Below the pieces are notes generated by a model that ran no database searches, was not told the origin of the DNA, and saw only the letters and a list, made by a program, of their open reading frames with translations. Below, piece by piece: positions 10,889-22,307 of a stretch of DNA of 64,000 bases. The first letter of the stretch is position 1, and every line of letters begins with the position of its first letter. Location of the stretch: NCBI GenBank assembly GCA_964615935.1, contig CAZTTG010000025.1:11273-75272 (forward strand), read 5' to 3'. A program made the translations under genes and the position numbers. Source of the stretch: CAZTTG01 sp964615935. Lineage in GTDB: Bacteria > Planctomycetota > UBA1135 > GCA-002686595.

Positions 10889-12592
10889 ATGCCCTCGATC
10901 CCCATGCGCCTCGCTCCCCCGTCGCTGCTGGCCGCCGGCCTCCTCCTGGGGGCCGGCGCGGGTTGCGCCGAGCCCGAGGACCCGGCGGGCGTCCGCTTCG
11001 TCGACGTCAGCCGCGCGGCGGGCCTCGACTTCGTCCACGACCACTGCGGCACCGGCCGGCGCTTCCTGGTGGAGACCAACTCCTCGGGCCTGGGCTGGCT
11101 GGACTACGACGGCGACGGCCGGCTGGACCTCTACCTCAACCAGGCCGCGCCGGTCGAGCCCGGCAGCACGGCCGTCCCCCCGCCCAACCGGCTCTTTCGC
11201 AACCTCGGCGACGGGACCTTCGAGGACGTCACCGAGCGGGCCGGCGTGGGCGACACCGGCGTGGGCATGGGGGTGGCCTGCGCCGACTACGACGGCGACG
11301 GCCACGCCGACCTCTACGTCTGCAACTTTGGCCCCAACCGGCTGTACCGCAACCGCGGCGACGGGACCTTCGAGGACGTCACCGAGGCGGCCGGCGCGGG
11401 CGAGGCCATGTGGACCTCGGGCTGCTGCTTCGCCGACCTCGACCGCGACGGGGACCTGGACCTCTTCCTGGCCAACTACGTCGACCTGATCCCCGAGGAG
11501 AAGAAGCGCTGCGGCCAGCGCATCGAGGGTCGGTGGATCGACATGTACTGCCACCCCGACAACTACCCGGGGCTCCCGGACACGCTCCTGCGCAACGAGG
11601 GGGACGGCACCTTCACCGACGTATCCGACGCTTCCGGGCTGCGCGACGTGGACTTCGCCACCTCGGGCAAGGCCCTGGGGGTCAGCCCCTGCGACTTCGA
11701 CGACGACGGGGACCTGGACCTCTTCGTCGCCAACGACGCCGCGCCCAACTACTTCTTCCTGAACCTCGGGGACCTGCGCTTCGAGGAGGCCGCCCTGCGC
11801 AGCGGCCTGGCCTACAACGGCGACGGCGAGACCGAGTCGTGCATGGGAACCGACTGGGCCGACATCGACCTGGACGGCGACTTCGACCTGGTCACCTGCA
11901 ACATCCAGTATCAGAGCAACACCTGCTGGGAGAACCTGGGGGACGGGCTCTTCGACGACGCCACCTACCAGCTGGGCCTGGGCGAGAAGAGCTTCCTGCT
12001 GGTCGGCTTCAGCCTGGACTTCTTCGACTACGACCTCGACGGCGACCCCGACCTCTTCGTCGCCAACGGCGGGATGATCGACAACATCTCCAGCTTCGAC
12101 CCCTCGCAGAGCTTCGAGCAGCCCGACCACCTGTACGAGAACCTGGGCCCCGGGAGCGGGTTCCGCCTGGTGGAGGGGAGCGGGGACGACTGCTGGTCGG
12201 CGCTGCGGGTGGGGCGCGCCGCGGCGGTGGCCGACTTCGACGACGACGGCGACGGCGACATCGCCCTCTCCAACATGGCCGGGCCGGCGATCCTCCTGCG
12301 CAACGACGGCGGCAACCGGAGCTCGTGGATCGGCTTCGACCTGGAGGGCGCCGGGCTCAACCGCGACGCCATCGGGGCGCGGGTGAGGGTCGAGGCCGGG
12401 GGCCTCTCGCAGGTCGAGGAGGTGCGCGGCGCGGTGGGGATCGGCTCCTTCGGCGACCTGCGGCTGCAGTTCGGCCTGGGGGAGGCGGAGCGGGTCGATC
12501 GGGTGGAGATCCGCTGGCCCACGGGGCGGGTGCAGGTGCTCGAGGGCCTGGAGGTCCGCCGCTACCACGCGATCCGCGAGCCCGGATCCTGA
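10889..12592 (+). CDS. CRTAC1-like FG-GAP / ASPIC-UnbV lipoprotein
   Basis: The 567-residue product has a signal peptide ending in a probable lipobox (GAGC at about residue 29). Residues 45-470 carry seven D-x-D-x-D-G calcium loops (YDGDGRLDLY, YDGDGHADLY, LDRDGDLDLF, FDDDGDLDLF, IDLDGDFDL, YDLDGDPDLF, FDDDGDGDI) in an integrin-alpha-like propeller. The C-terminus is a full ASPIC/UnbV domain (RDAIGARVRVEAGG, IRWPTGRVQ). Unlike the protein at 2233 it lacks the extra C-terminal module and is probably lipid-anchored instead. Convergent with a lipoprotein gene only 16 bp away. Function unknown; the family is typical of large environmental genomes. Confidence 0.92.
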   Translation: MPSIPMRLAPPSLLAAGLLLGAGAGCAEPEDPAGVRFVDVSRAAGLDFVHDHCGTGRRFLVETNSSGLGWLDYDGDGRLDLYLNQAAPVEPGSTAVPPPNRLFRNLGDGTFEDVTERAGVGDTGVGMGVACADYDGDGHADLYVCNFGPNRLYRNRGDGTFEDVTEAAGAGEAMWTSGCCFADLDRDGDLDLFLANYVDLIPEEKKRCGQRIEGRWIDMYCHPDNYPGLPDTLLRNEGDGTFTDVSDASGLRDVDFATSGKALGVSPCDFDDDGDLDLFVANDAAPNYFFLNLGDLRFEEAALRSGLAYNGDGETESCMGTDWADIDLDGDFDLVTCNIQYQSNTCWENLGDGLFDDATYQLGLGEKSFLLVGFSLDFFDYDLDGDPDLFVANGGMIDNISSFDPSQSFEQPDHLYENLGPGSGFRLVEGSGDDCWSALRVGRAAAVADFDDDGDGDIALSNMAGPAILLRNDGGNRSSWIGFDLEGAGLNRDAIGARVRVEAGGLSQVEEVRGAVGIGSFGDLRLQFGLGEAERVDRVEIRWPTGRVQVLEGLEVRRYHAIREPGS

Positions 12593-12608
12593 GGCGATCG
12601 GCGGGGGC

Positions 12609-13586
12609 TCAGGGCCGAGGGTCGCGGGTGGAGAGGTCCTGGCCCACTCGGGGGAGCTCGAGCGCCCGGCCCGAGAAGGTCGGCATGCGGAGCTCGACCG
12701 CCGCGGAGCGCGACTCGGCCTCCACGACCTCACCCGGCCAGCGCGGTGGTGGCTCCTGGGTCCAGAGCGTCATGCCCGGCAGCAGGCCGTCGCGCAGGCC
12801 CAGGTCCACGGCGACCCTCGCCTGCCAGACCCAGGTGCCGTCGGCCATCTCGGCGATGGGCTCCACGGCCTCCACCGCGGTGATCTCGCCCCTGAGCGGG
12901 GTCTCCAGGAGATGGTCGCGGTACTCGTCGGGCACCTGGGGGAGGCCCTCGGGGGTCGCCTTCTCGCGGGCCAGCCAGGCCGACTCGCCGTCACCCTGGC
13001 GCTTCTCCAGGACGAGCTCGCCCCCCGTCGCCAGGCTGCCCGCGTTGAACGCATTGCAGAAGGCCACCACGCGGCACATGGGGACCAGGTAGCGCCGCTC
13101 GCCCCAGCGGACGATGGCCAGCTCGTGGTCCATCTCGGGCTGCGGGCGGAAGTGCTCGTAGATGATCTGCCGCTCCGGGTCGAACCGCCAGTCGACCCAG
13201 ATCCGATCCCGCTCCACCAGCGAGACCTCGCCGAGGTTGACGTCCATCAGCCCCATGCAGCCCTGGAAGACGAAGACCGCGCCCGCGTCGGGAGACACGT
13301 GAAGCGACTTTCCCATCAGGAAACCCCCATCGCTGTAGCTCCCCGCCCAGTCGCAGTCCTCGATGGACTCCAGCTCCTCCGCGATCCGCTGGAACCGCTC
13401 CAGGACCTCGTCCCTCGCCTTGTGGGCCCTGGGCGTGGGCCACACCGGCAGCGCGATCCTCGGGAGGGACCGCGGTTCGCGCGGGGCCTGCGATGCCTCC
13501 GGGGCCTCCGGCGCGGTGGCGCAGCCCAGGGTCAGGGCCGATGCGGTGCAGCAGGCCAGCGAGAGCGGATATCGGAAGGCGGCCAT
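12609..13586 (-). CDS. Probable lipoprotein of unknown function
   Basis: The 325-residue product starts MAAFRYPLS with a hydrophobic core and the lipobox TLGC at about residue 22, followed by an Ala/Pro-rich linker. The remainder is a beta-rich domain containing DWAGSYSDGGFLMGKSLHV, a cysteine (FQGCMGL) and CRVVAFCNAFNAGS. The last 60 residues are also beta-rich. I do not recognise the family. ATG 13586 is preferred over the long upstream extension, which is Arg/Pro-rich shadow sequence. It starts 26 bp after the stop of the 1157-residue gene on the same strand, so the two are probably co-transcribed. Confidence 0.75.
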   Translation of the reverse strand: MAAFRYPLSLACCTASALTLGCATAPEAPEASQAPREPRSLPRIALPVWPTPRAHKARDEVLERFQRIAEELESIEDCDWAGSYSDGGFLMGKSLHVSPDAGAVFVFQGCMGLMDVNLGEVSLVERDRIWVDWRFDPERQIIYEHFRPQPEMDHELAIVRWGERRYLVPMCRVVAFCNAFNAGSLATGGELVLEKRQGDGESAWLAREKATPEGLPQVPDEYRDHLLETPLRGEITAVEAVEPIAEMADGTWVWQARVAVDLGLRDGLLPGMTLWTQEPPPRWPGEVVEAESRSAAVELRMPTFSGRALELPRVGQDLSTRDPRP

Positions 13587-13612
13587 CGGGGACCTCGGGG
13601 GTCCCGCGCCCC

Positions 13613-16600
13613 TCAGGCCGGGGACCCCTCGAGAGCGACGATGCGCTGCCGGCAGTCTTCCAGCCAGTCGCCGATCTCGTGCTCGGGCCCGCGCTCTCGG
13701 GCCAGACGATACAGGCGCAGGGCGGCTCGGCGGCGGCCCAGCTCCTCCTGGATGCGGGCGGCGAGGTAGAGGCGGTCGCCGTCCCACTCCCCCTCCCAGC
13801 CGCCCCGCAGCTCACGCCGGGGCCGTCGGATCGCGGCCTGCGCGGCGGTGAGATCGCCCAGTGCGACGAGCTCGACCGCCACGCGGGCGGAGCGGTGCTC
13901 CCAGCTCCAGGTCCGGCGGCGCGCCAGGAGGGGACCGAGCAGTCGCCGGCACTCCTCGGGCCTCCCCGCCCGCCGCGCGAGGCGGGCGGCCCGCACCCGG
14001 CCGTCGGGCTGGAGGCCCTCGGAGCCGTGCAGCAGGGGCAGGAGCGGCAGGATCAGCTCCGGGCGCTCGTCGAGCTCCGAGAGCTCGACCACCATGGCGA
14101 GGAGCCCCGTGCGCGGAGGGTCCTGACCCGAGAGCTCGACCAGCCGCGGGAGGAGCTGCTCCGCGGGCAGGGCCGCGAGCCCCGCGCGGAGCTCGGAGCC
14201 GTCGTCGAGGAAGCGGAAGCGCCCGGTCAGGTCCTCCGGCCCGTCGTCGTACCAGTCTCCGTTGCGCAGGTCCTCGACCCGACCCCGGACGGCGACCGGG
14301 ATCCCCATGTCGGCCGCGAGCCGCTCGACGAAGGCCCCCGCCTGCTCCTGGAAGCTCGGGGCGCCGTCCTGATGGTAGGGGTGGAAGGCCAGCAGCTCCC
14401 CGCCCGCGGTGAGCGCGAGCAGGCAGCGCCCCTGGACGCGCCCGCGCACGTCGCGCGCGTAGAGCACTCTCTTGTTGACGTCGGCCGCGTTCAACACGGC
14501 CGAGTAGAAGTTCATGTTGCCCGGCGCGAGGCACGTCCCGAAGGGCTCGCCCATGCGCATCGCCTCGAGCGGGTCGGCCTCCAGGGCGAGCTCGAGCCTC
14601 CGCCCGTCCGCGCCCTCGACGCGCAGGGGCTCGCCCCCCTCGAGCCAGGGCTCCAGGCGAACCCCGCGCGCGGCCATGCGCTCGAGGAAGGCCGCGTTGG
14701 GCGCCTCCTCGCGCAGGTCCCAGGGAGGCGGACCCTGGCGCGCGCGCAGGAGGCTCAGGGCGAGGTCGCGATACGGCTTCTTCAGCCGCATGGCGGACGC
14801 GAGCAGCCGCGCGATGCGCGGGTCCGCGGCGAGCTCGAGAGGGGCCGGAGCGCCGAGCAGCTCGGCGGCGCGCTCCGAGCAGCGGGCCTCCAGGGCGCGC
14901 AGGGGCCCGGCCAGGAGCTCGGCGGCGATCCGGCGGCGCAGCTTGCCCTCGAGGCGGCGCATCCGGGCCGGCGACACCTCGAGCGGACGGGCGAGTCGCT
15001 CCTCGATGGACCGCACCCGCGCCCGCAGGTGCTCGGGCCTGCGCACGTCGTCCGCCTCCAGGCGCCGACGCAGGCCTTCGAGCTCGGCGCGCAGACCCTC
15101 CGGTTCGGGGAAGGCGGCACCGAGGAGCCTCTCGGCGATACGGGGAGCGCGCGGCGTCGCGGCCTCGAGCTGCTCCAGGAGGGGGTGGAGCTCCGCCGCG
15201 TACCGGCTCCAGCGACCCGGTTCGGGATCGGGAGGCGCGGCGACGGCCGCCCTCGCGAGCTCCTCCCCCAGCAGTCGCACCCCATCGCCGGAGCGCAGGG
15301 TCTCCAGGCCGGCCAGGGCATCGAACAGCCGCAGCACGTCACGAGGGTGCTGCTCGGCCACCCCGGCGGCCAGGAGATCCGACCAGCCCCCGACCGAGGC
15401 CGCGCGCTCGGCACGCCGGCCGTCATCCGCCTCGTGCTCCCGTTCCCCCAGGGCGGCGGCGAGCGCGCAGAAGCCGCCGGCGTCACCGCCGGAGAGGGCG
15501 AGGCAGACGCGGGCGTTGCCGGGGCCCATGTAGCCGACCTCCGCCGCCACGAGGCTCGCAGCGAATTCGGCCGCGAGGCCGCCGCGCCGCACCAGCGGCA
15601 GGAGAACGTAGAGGTGCCCGAGCTCCTCCTCGCCGGAGTCAGCGACCTCCTCGCTCGACGTGCAGATCCCGATCGCCTCGAAGAGGTCCTCGAGACGGGC
15701 CGGCGCCAGCTGCCCGGAGAGGAACTCGTGGTCCAGGCAGGACGAGCTGGCCCAGGAGTGCGGCTCGCAGCCGGCCCCGCGCAGGACGTCCTCCCAGGGC
15801 AGGATCGAGCGTCCGAGGTCCTGGCCGGACAGGAACAGATCGAGGGTGCGTCGGACCGCCTCCACCAGGAGACGCGGCTTGCCGAGGGCCGCGAGCTGCG
15901 CCCAGTGCAGGATCAGACCCGCGCGGAGCGGGCGGCCCTCGTGCTCCTCCGGGAGGGCGCCCAGCCGGCTCGAGGCCTCCGCGAGCCAGGCGCGCTCGGC
16001 GGGGCTCCTCCCGCCCGCCTCCGCCAGCGCGGAGAGCAGGGCGCCGAGCGAGTACGCGGCGGGGTTCGAGCCGAGCTCCTCCCGGGCCTCCTTCAGCGCG
16101 CGGGTCAGGACCTTCTTCGTCCCCGACGAGATGTCCCGCTGCGCCGTCCGGACGAGCGCGCCGAGCTCGGCGGCCCGCCGGCTCGCCCCGTCCCAGAAGG
16201 CCGTCCAGCGGTCGATCGCTCGCGCCGGCACGAGCGTCTCGGCGAGCCGCAGGACCTGCGCGCGGGCGGCGTCCTCGAGCCGCAGCAAGCGCGGAAGCCA
16301 GGCGACCAGCTCCCGAGCCGGCGGGTCGCCGGACCCGCGAGGCCACCACCTCTTGTGGAATGGCTTGGGGAGGGGGTCGGAACCGACGAAGGGAGGGGAC
16401 CGCCAAGCCCGCGCGAGTCTGGTCTCGTACGCGCGTGGATCCTCGAGCAGGCGAAGGAGGCCGGGGAGGGATTCGCCGTGGCCGGCCACGGCGAGCTCGC
16501 ACAGGGCGCGCGCCGCCTCCAGTCCCGGCTCGCCGGGCTGCCTGGCGAGCAGGCGCTCGAGCGCGCCCGTCGAGTCGACCAGGAAGGCGAGCGCCCGATC

Positions 16601-17086
16601 GAGCTCGTCCCCCTCCGAGCAGACCCAGGCCGCGCGCGCGAGGACCGGCTCCAGCGCGTGGCCCTCGGCGGCCAGGGGCTCGGCGCGCCGCCGCAGCCCG
16701 GACGGGATCGAGGCCTCGGCGAGCAGCTCGGCCGCGCCCGGCGCGGCCTCGCCGCGGTTCACCAGGCGCTTGACCCGCTCCAGGCGCCGCTCGGTGTCGC
16801 GGCGCCAGAGCTCGCGATCCCCCACCACGCGCGGGAGGGCGCGGGGGAACTGCCGGAGCAGGCGCGTGCGGTTGCGCGTGGCCTTGCTGATGACCGAGCC
16901 GTCCACGACCAGGCTCCGCGGCTCGTGGTCGATCCCCGGCGCGGGCGCCGTCCTCCAGCGCAGGCGCCCCGGCGACTCGAGCTCCTCGGGCCAGCCCCGC
17001 AACCAGCCGAGCCCCTGCTGCAGCAGGGCGCGCACGCGCAGCACGGCGACGCTGCGGGAGCGGGAGGTGGGCTGGTGCGGTCGCAT
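13613..17086 (-). CDS. 1157-residue cytoplasmic helical-repeat protein with an unidentified conserved-looking core, function unknown
   Basis: No signal peptide or membrane helix is visible. Residues 1-800 are mostly Leu/Ala/Arg/Glu-rich helices of repeat type. Around residues 840-900 the character changes to a compact alpha/beta region: a DPLEAMRMGEPFGTCLAPG segment, then N-x-N-F-Y-S, NAADVNKRVLYARD, GRVQGRCLLAL and HPYH. Its Cys, Asn, Lys and His residues look like an active or binding site. I have a vague memory of similar TCL...NA-x-D-x-NK segments in planctomycetal hypothetical proteins, but no family name. Residues 950-1157 return to helical repeats. It is divergent (60-bp gap) from the MoxR/DUF58 operon and precedes a lipoprotein gene. 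Confidence 0.8.
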   Translation of the reverse strand: MRPHQPTSRSRSVAVLRVRALLQQGLGWLRGWPEELESPGRLRWRTAPAPGIDHEPRSLVVDGSVISKATRNRTRLLRQFPRALPRVVGDRELWRRDTERRLERVKRLVNRGEAAPGAAELLAEASIPSGLRRRAEPLAAEGHALEPVLARAAWVCSEGDELDRALAFLVDSTGALERLLARQPGEPGLEAARALCELAVAGHGESLPGLLRLLEDPRAYETRLARAWRSPPFVGSDPLPKPFHKRWWPRGSGDPPARELVAWLPRLLRLEDAARAQVLRLAETLVPARAIDRWTAFWDGASRRAAELGALVRTAQRDISSGTKKVLTRALKEAREELGSNPAAYSLGALLSALAEAGGRSPAERAWLAEASSRLGALPEEHEGRPLRAGLILHWAQLAALGKPRLLVEAVRRTLDLFLSGQDLGRSILPWEDVLRGAGCEPHSWASSSCLDHEFLSGQLAPARLEDLFEAIGICTSSEEVADSGEEELGHLYVLLPLVRRGGLAAEFAASLVAAEVGYMGPGNARVCLALSGGDAGGFCALAAALGEREHEADDGRRAERAASVGGWSDLLAAGVAEQHPRDVLRLFDALAGLETLRSGDGVRLLGEELARAAVAAPPDPEPGRWSRYAAELHPLLEQLEAATPRAPRIAERLLGAAFPEPEGLRAELEGLRRRLEADDVRRPEHLRARVRSIEERLARPLEVSPARMRRLEGKLRRRIAAELLAGPLRALEARCSERAAELLGAPAPLELAADPRIARLLASAMRLKKPYRDLALSLLRARQGPPPWDLREEAPNAAFLERMAARGVRLEPWLEGGEPLRVEGADGRRLELALEADPLEAMRMGEPFGTCLAPGNMNFYSAVLNAADVNKRVLYARDVRGRVQGRCLLALTAGGELLAFHPYHQDGAPSFQEQAGAFVERLAADMGIPVAVRGRVEDLRNGDWYDDGPEDLTGRFRFLDDGSELRAGLAALPAEQLLPRLVELSGQDPPRTGLLAMVVELSELDERPELILPLLPLLHGSEGLQPDGRVRAARLARRAGRPEECRRLLGPLLARRRTWSWEHRSARVAVELVALGDLTAAQAAIRRPRRELRGGWEGEWDGDRLYLAARIQEELGRRRAALRLYRLARERGPEHEIGDWLEDCRQRIVALEGSPA

Positions 17087-17146
17087 GACGGCGCGGAGGA
17101 GGATCCGATGGGGCTAGAAGGTAGACTGGCGCCCCCGCGAGCCGCC

Positions 17147-17806
17147 ATGTGCCTTCCGGGTTTGATCCTGCTCCTCGCGGCCGCTCCGACGGCCCAGTCG
17201 CCCGAGGCGATCGCGCGCGAGATCCTCGCCGATCCCGCCTACCAGACCGAGCTGCCCGGGGCGCTCGGGAGCGAGGGAGGGCTCGGGATCGCCCCCGGGC
17301 CCGACGGACGGGATGAGCCCTTCGATCTCGACCTCCCCGGGAGCCGGTCCGGGCAGCCGGTGTTCCAGTGGCTGATGTGGCTCCTCATGCTCGCGGTGGG
17401 CCTCGCCCTGGCGGCCCGGCTCGGGCGCGCGCTGGCCGAGCGCCGCCGCGATGTCGAGCCCTTGGAGGAGCGCGATCGAGCGGGGGGCGCCGCGCCCGCG
17501 GCCAGGCCCTCCGCCCCCCCGCTGGCCGAGGTCGAGGCCCTGGCGGCCGAGGGGCGCTTCGGCGAGGCCATCCACCTCCTGCTCCTGCGCACCCTCGAGA
17601 GCCTGCGGCCGGCCCCCTCGCTGACCAGCCGGGAGGTCCTGGCGCAGCTCGCCTGGACCGGGGAGCGCGGGCGCGCGCTCGCCGCCCTGGTCGAGGCGGT
17701 CGAGCTGAGCCTCTTCGGCGCGCGGGTCCCGGACCGCGCCGACTACGAGGCCTGCCTCGAGAGCGGCCACGCCCTGGCGGCGGCCGCCGAGGGGGAGGGC
17801 GCGTGA
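17147..17806 (+). CDS. DUF4129-type membrane protein, first gene of the MoxR/DUF58 operon
   Basis: The 219-residue product starts with a signal-like helix (MCLPGLILLLAAAPTAQS), then a short extracytoplasmic segment, a transmembrane helix at about residues 75-95 (QWLMWLLMLAVGLALAARL), and a cytoplasmic helical domain (EALAAEGRFGEAIHLLLLRTLESL, LTSREVLAQL) characteristic of DUF4129. ATG 17147 is chosen because the in-frame ATG at 17108 would add polar residues before the signal. A TAGACT box lies at 17122-17127. Its stop overlaps the next start by 4 nt (GTGA). These proteins accompany MoxR ATPases and DUF58 proteins in cell-envelope maturation operons. Confidence 0.8.
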   Translation: MCLPGLILLLAAAPTAQSPEAIAREILADPAYQTELPGALGSEGGLGIAPGPDGRDEPFDLDLPGSRSGQPVFQWLMWLLMLAVGLALAARLGRALAERRRDVEPLEERDRAGGAAPAARPSAPPLAEVEALAAEGRFGEAIHLLLLRTLESLRPAPSLTSREVLAQLAWTGERGRALAALVEAVELSLFGARVPDRADYEACLESGHALAAAAEGEGA

Positions 17807-19030
17807 GCTCGGCCCCCTTCACCCGCCGCGCGATCGTCGGCCTGGCGATCCTGGGCGGCGCCTCGCTGCTCGCGGGCCTGATCGCCGCGGGCATCGGGGG
17901 CGAGCTGAAGGGGCAGGGCTCCGCCGGCCCGGACAGCTTCAGCTCCTCCGCGCTGGGCCACCGCGCCTTCGTCGAGCTCCTGCGCCGCCTCGACGTGCCG
18001 GTGGTGATCAGCCGCGGCCGCAGCGCTCGCAGGTCGGCGGACGAGGCGGTGCTGCTGATCGCCGAGCCCCATCTCGGGGGCACGGACGAGGGTGCGCGGG
18101 AGCTCGGGTCCCTGCTCTCGGAGACCGATCGCACGCTGGTGGTCCTGCCGCGGTGGACCGGGACCGAGGATCCCGACCGCCCCGGGTGGATCGCCCGCGC
18201 CGCGCCGATCGGGGGGGATCGGGTGAGCGCGGTCTTCGAGGCCCTGGGGATCGAGGCGCTCGCCGTGCGCGCCTCCGCTCCCCCCGCGCGCTGGGACCAT
18301 CCGTCCTTCACCTGCGGGCCCGCGCTGGAGGCGCCCCAGCTCGTCGACTCGGGCGAGCTCACGGCCTGGATCGGGTGCGACGAGGGCGTGCTGCTCGGGG
18401 AGCTGCCGCCCCGCGACCCGGAGAGCGGGTCGCGCTGCCTGCTGCTCTCCGATCCCGGCCTGCTCTCCAACGCGGGGCTGGGCGAGGGCCGCAACGCCGC
18501 CATGATGCTGGAGATCCTGCACTTCCTCGCCCCGGAGGGAGCGCCGGTCGTGATCGACGAGACCCTGCACGGCTTCGCGATCGCGCGGGGTCTGCTGGCC
18601 GAGCTCCTGCGCTTCCCCCTGGTGCTGGCCCTGGCCCACGCCGGCCTGGCCGCGGCCCTCCTGCTGTGGGCGGGGATGCGCCGCTTCGGGGCTCCGCAGC
18701 CCCTTCCCTCGGCCCTGCGGGCGGGCAAGCGCACGCTCATCGACAACACCGCCGAGCTGCTGCTGCTCGGGGGGCACGGCGAGTCCGTCCTGCAGCGATA
18801 CCTGAGCACCAACCTGCGCCGGGTGGCCGACGCCCTGCACCTCCCGCCCGAGCTGGACGTCCAGCGCCGGCTGGAGGCGCTCGAGGGCCTCTCCCGGCGC
18901 ATGAAGGCCTCGATCCGGCCGCGCGACCTGGTGTCCGCGGTCCGCCAGGCGAGCGCCGCCGACCGCGGCTCGCCCCGCCGCTTCCTGCGCACCGCGCGCC
19001 TCATCCACCGCTGGCGAGAGGAGATGACCC

Positions 19031-19044
<14 letters not shown>
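17803..19044 (+). CDS. DUF4350-type membrane protein of the MoxR/DUF58 operon
   Basis: GTG 17803 overlaps the upstream stop as GTGA; the product is 413 residues. An N-terminal transmembrane helix (about residues 10-30) is followed by a periplasmic alpha/beta domain (SSALGHRAFVELLRRLDVPVV, VLLIAEPHLGG) as in DUF4350 proteins, a second helix at about 265-290 (LVLALAHAGLAAALLLWAG), and a cytoplasmic C-terminal helical domain (LLLLGGHGESVLQRYL). The topology and position between DUF4129 and MoxR match the usual operon order. The last 14 nt overlap the moxR-like gene. Confidence 0.85.
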
Positions 19045-21299
<2,255 letters not shown>

Positions 21300-21300
<1 letters not shown>

Positions 21301-22307
21301 TGGCGGGGATCGCAGAGAGCGTCAAGAGCGTCCGCTTCCGCCGCGAGCGGCGGGCCTCCTGGGACGAGCTCGAGGCGCTGGTGAGCCGGATCGAGAAGCG
21401 CGGCCTGGCCTCCCTGAGCACCGAGCAGCTCACCCGCCTGCCGGTCCTGCACCGCGGCGTGCTCTCCTCGCTGTCGGTGGCCCGCTCCATCTCCCTGGAC
21501 CGCAACCTGCTGGACTACCTGGAGAGCCTGACCGCCCGCTCCTACTTCTGCGTCTACGGCACCCGCCGGCCGCTGCTCGAGACCATCGCCGACTTCTTCC
21601 TGCGCCGCTTCCCGGCCCGGGTGCGGCGCTTTCGCTGGCACGTCGCGCTCTCGGCCTTCTTCCTCGCGGCGGGGGTGCTGGCCGGCTTCCTCCTGACCCG
21701 CGCCGACCCGGATCGCTACTACGCCTTCGTGACGGAGGAGATGGCCCAGGGGCGCGACCCGACCGCCTCCACCGAGGAGCTGGCCGAGGTGCTCGGCTCG
21801 GGCGACGAGGATCAGGAGGGAGCGCTCACGGCCTTCGCCTCCTTCCTGTTCACCCACAACTCCCGGGTGGGGATGCTGTGCTTCAGCCTGGGCTTCGCCG
21901 CGGGCCTGCCGGTCTTCTACCTGCTCCTGACCAACGGGCTGGTCCTCGGCGCCATGGCGGCCCTGTACGCCGATCGAGGGCTGGCGGTCGAGTTCTGGGG
22001 CTGGATCCTGCCCCACGGGCTGACCGAGCTCTTCGCGGTGGTCCTGTGCGGGGCGGCCGGCCTGGTGATCGCGCAGGGCCTGCTCTTCCCGGCCCGGCAC
22101 GGCCGGCTGGCCAACCTGGCCCTGCAGGGGCGGGCGGCCGGGCAGCTCGTCCTGGGGGGCGTGGTCCTGCTGGCCATCGCGGCCCTGATCGAGGGGTACT
22201 TCCGCCAGCTGGTGCAGGCCGAGGTCGTGCGCTACTCGCTGGCCCTGGTCACGGCCGCGGGCTGGATCCTGTACTTCACCCTCCTGCCCCGGGAGCGGAC
22301 CCCGTGA
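21300..22307 (+). CDS. Stage II sporulation protein M (SpoIIM)-like membrane protein
   Basis: The 335-residue product begins with a cytoplasmic helical region of about 105 residues (FRRERRASWDELEALV is typical), then about six transmembrane helices starting near residue 115 (VALSAFFLAAGVLAGFLL). The pattern includes FLFTHNSRVGMLCFSLGFAAG and a NGLVLGAMAALY-x-PHGLTELFAV arrangement typical of SpoIIM/DUF95 proteins. In non-sporulating bacteria this family sits in MoxR/DUF58 operons with RDD proteins, as here. Start overlaps the DUF58 stop by one base; end overlaps the next start by GTGA. Confidence 0.93.

Noticed and set aside
13493..17806. 1437-codon open frame on the plus strand
   Set aside because: It lies opposite the 1157-residue gene and is Arg/Gly/Pro/Leu-rich without motifs; a shadow frame produced by high G+C. 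Other very long antisense frames (for example 1234-4281, 35399-39151, 58278-61136) were rejected for the same reason.
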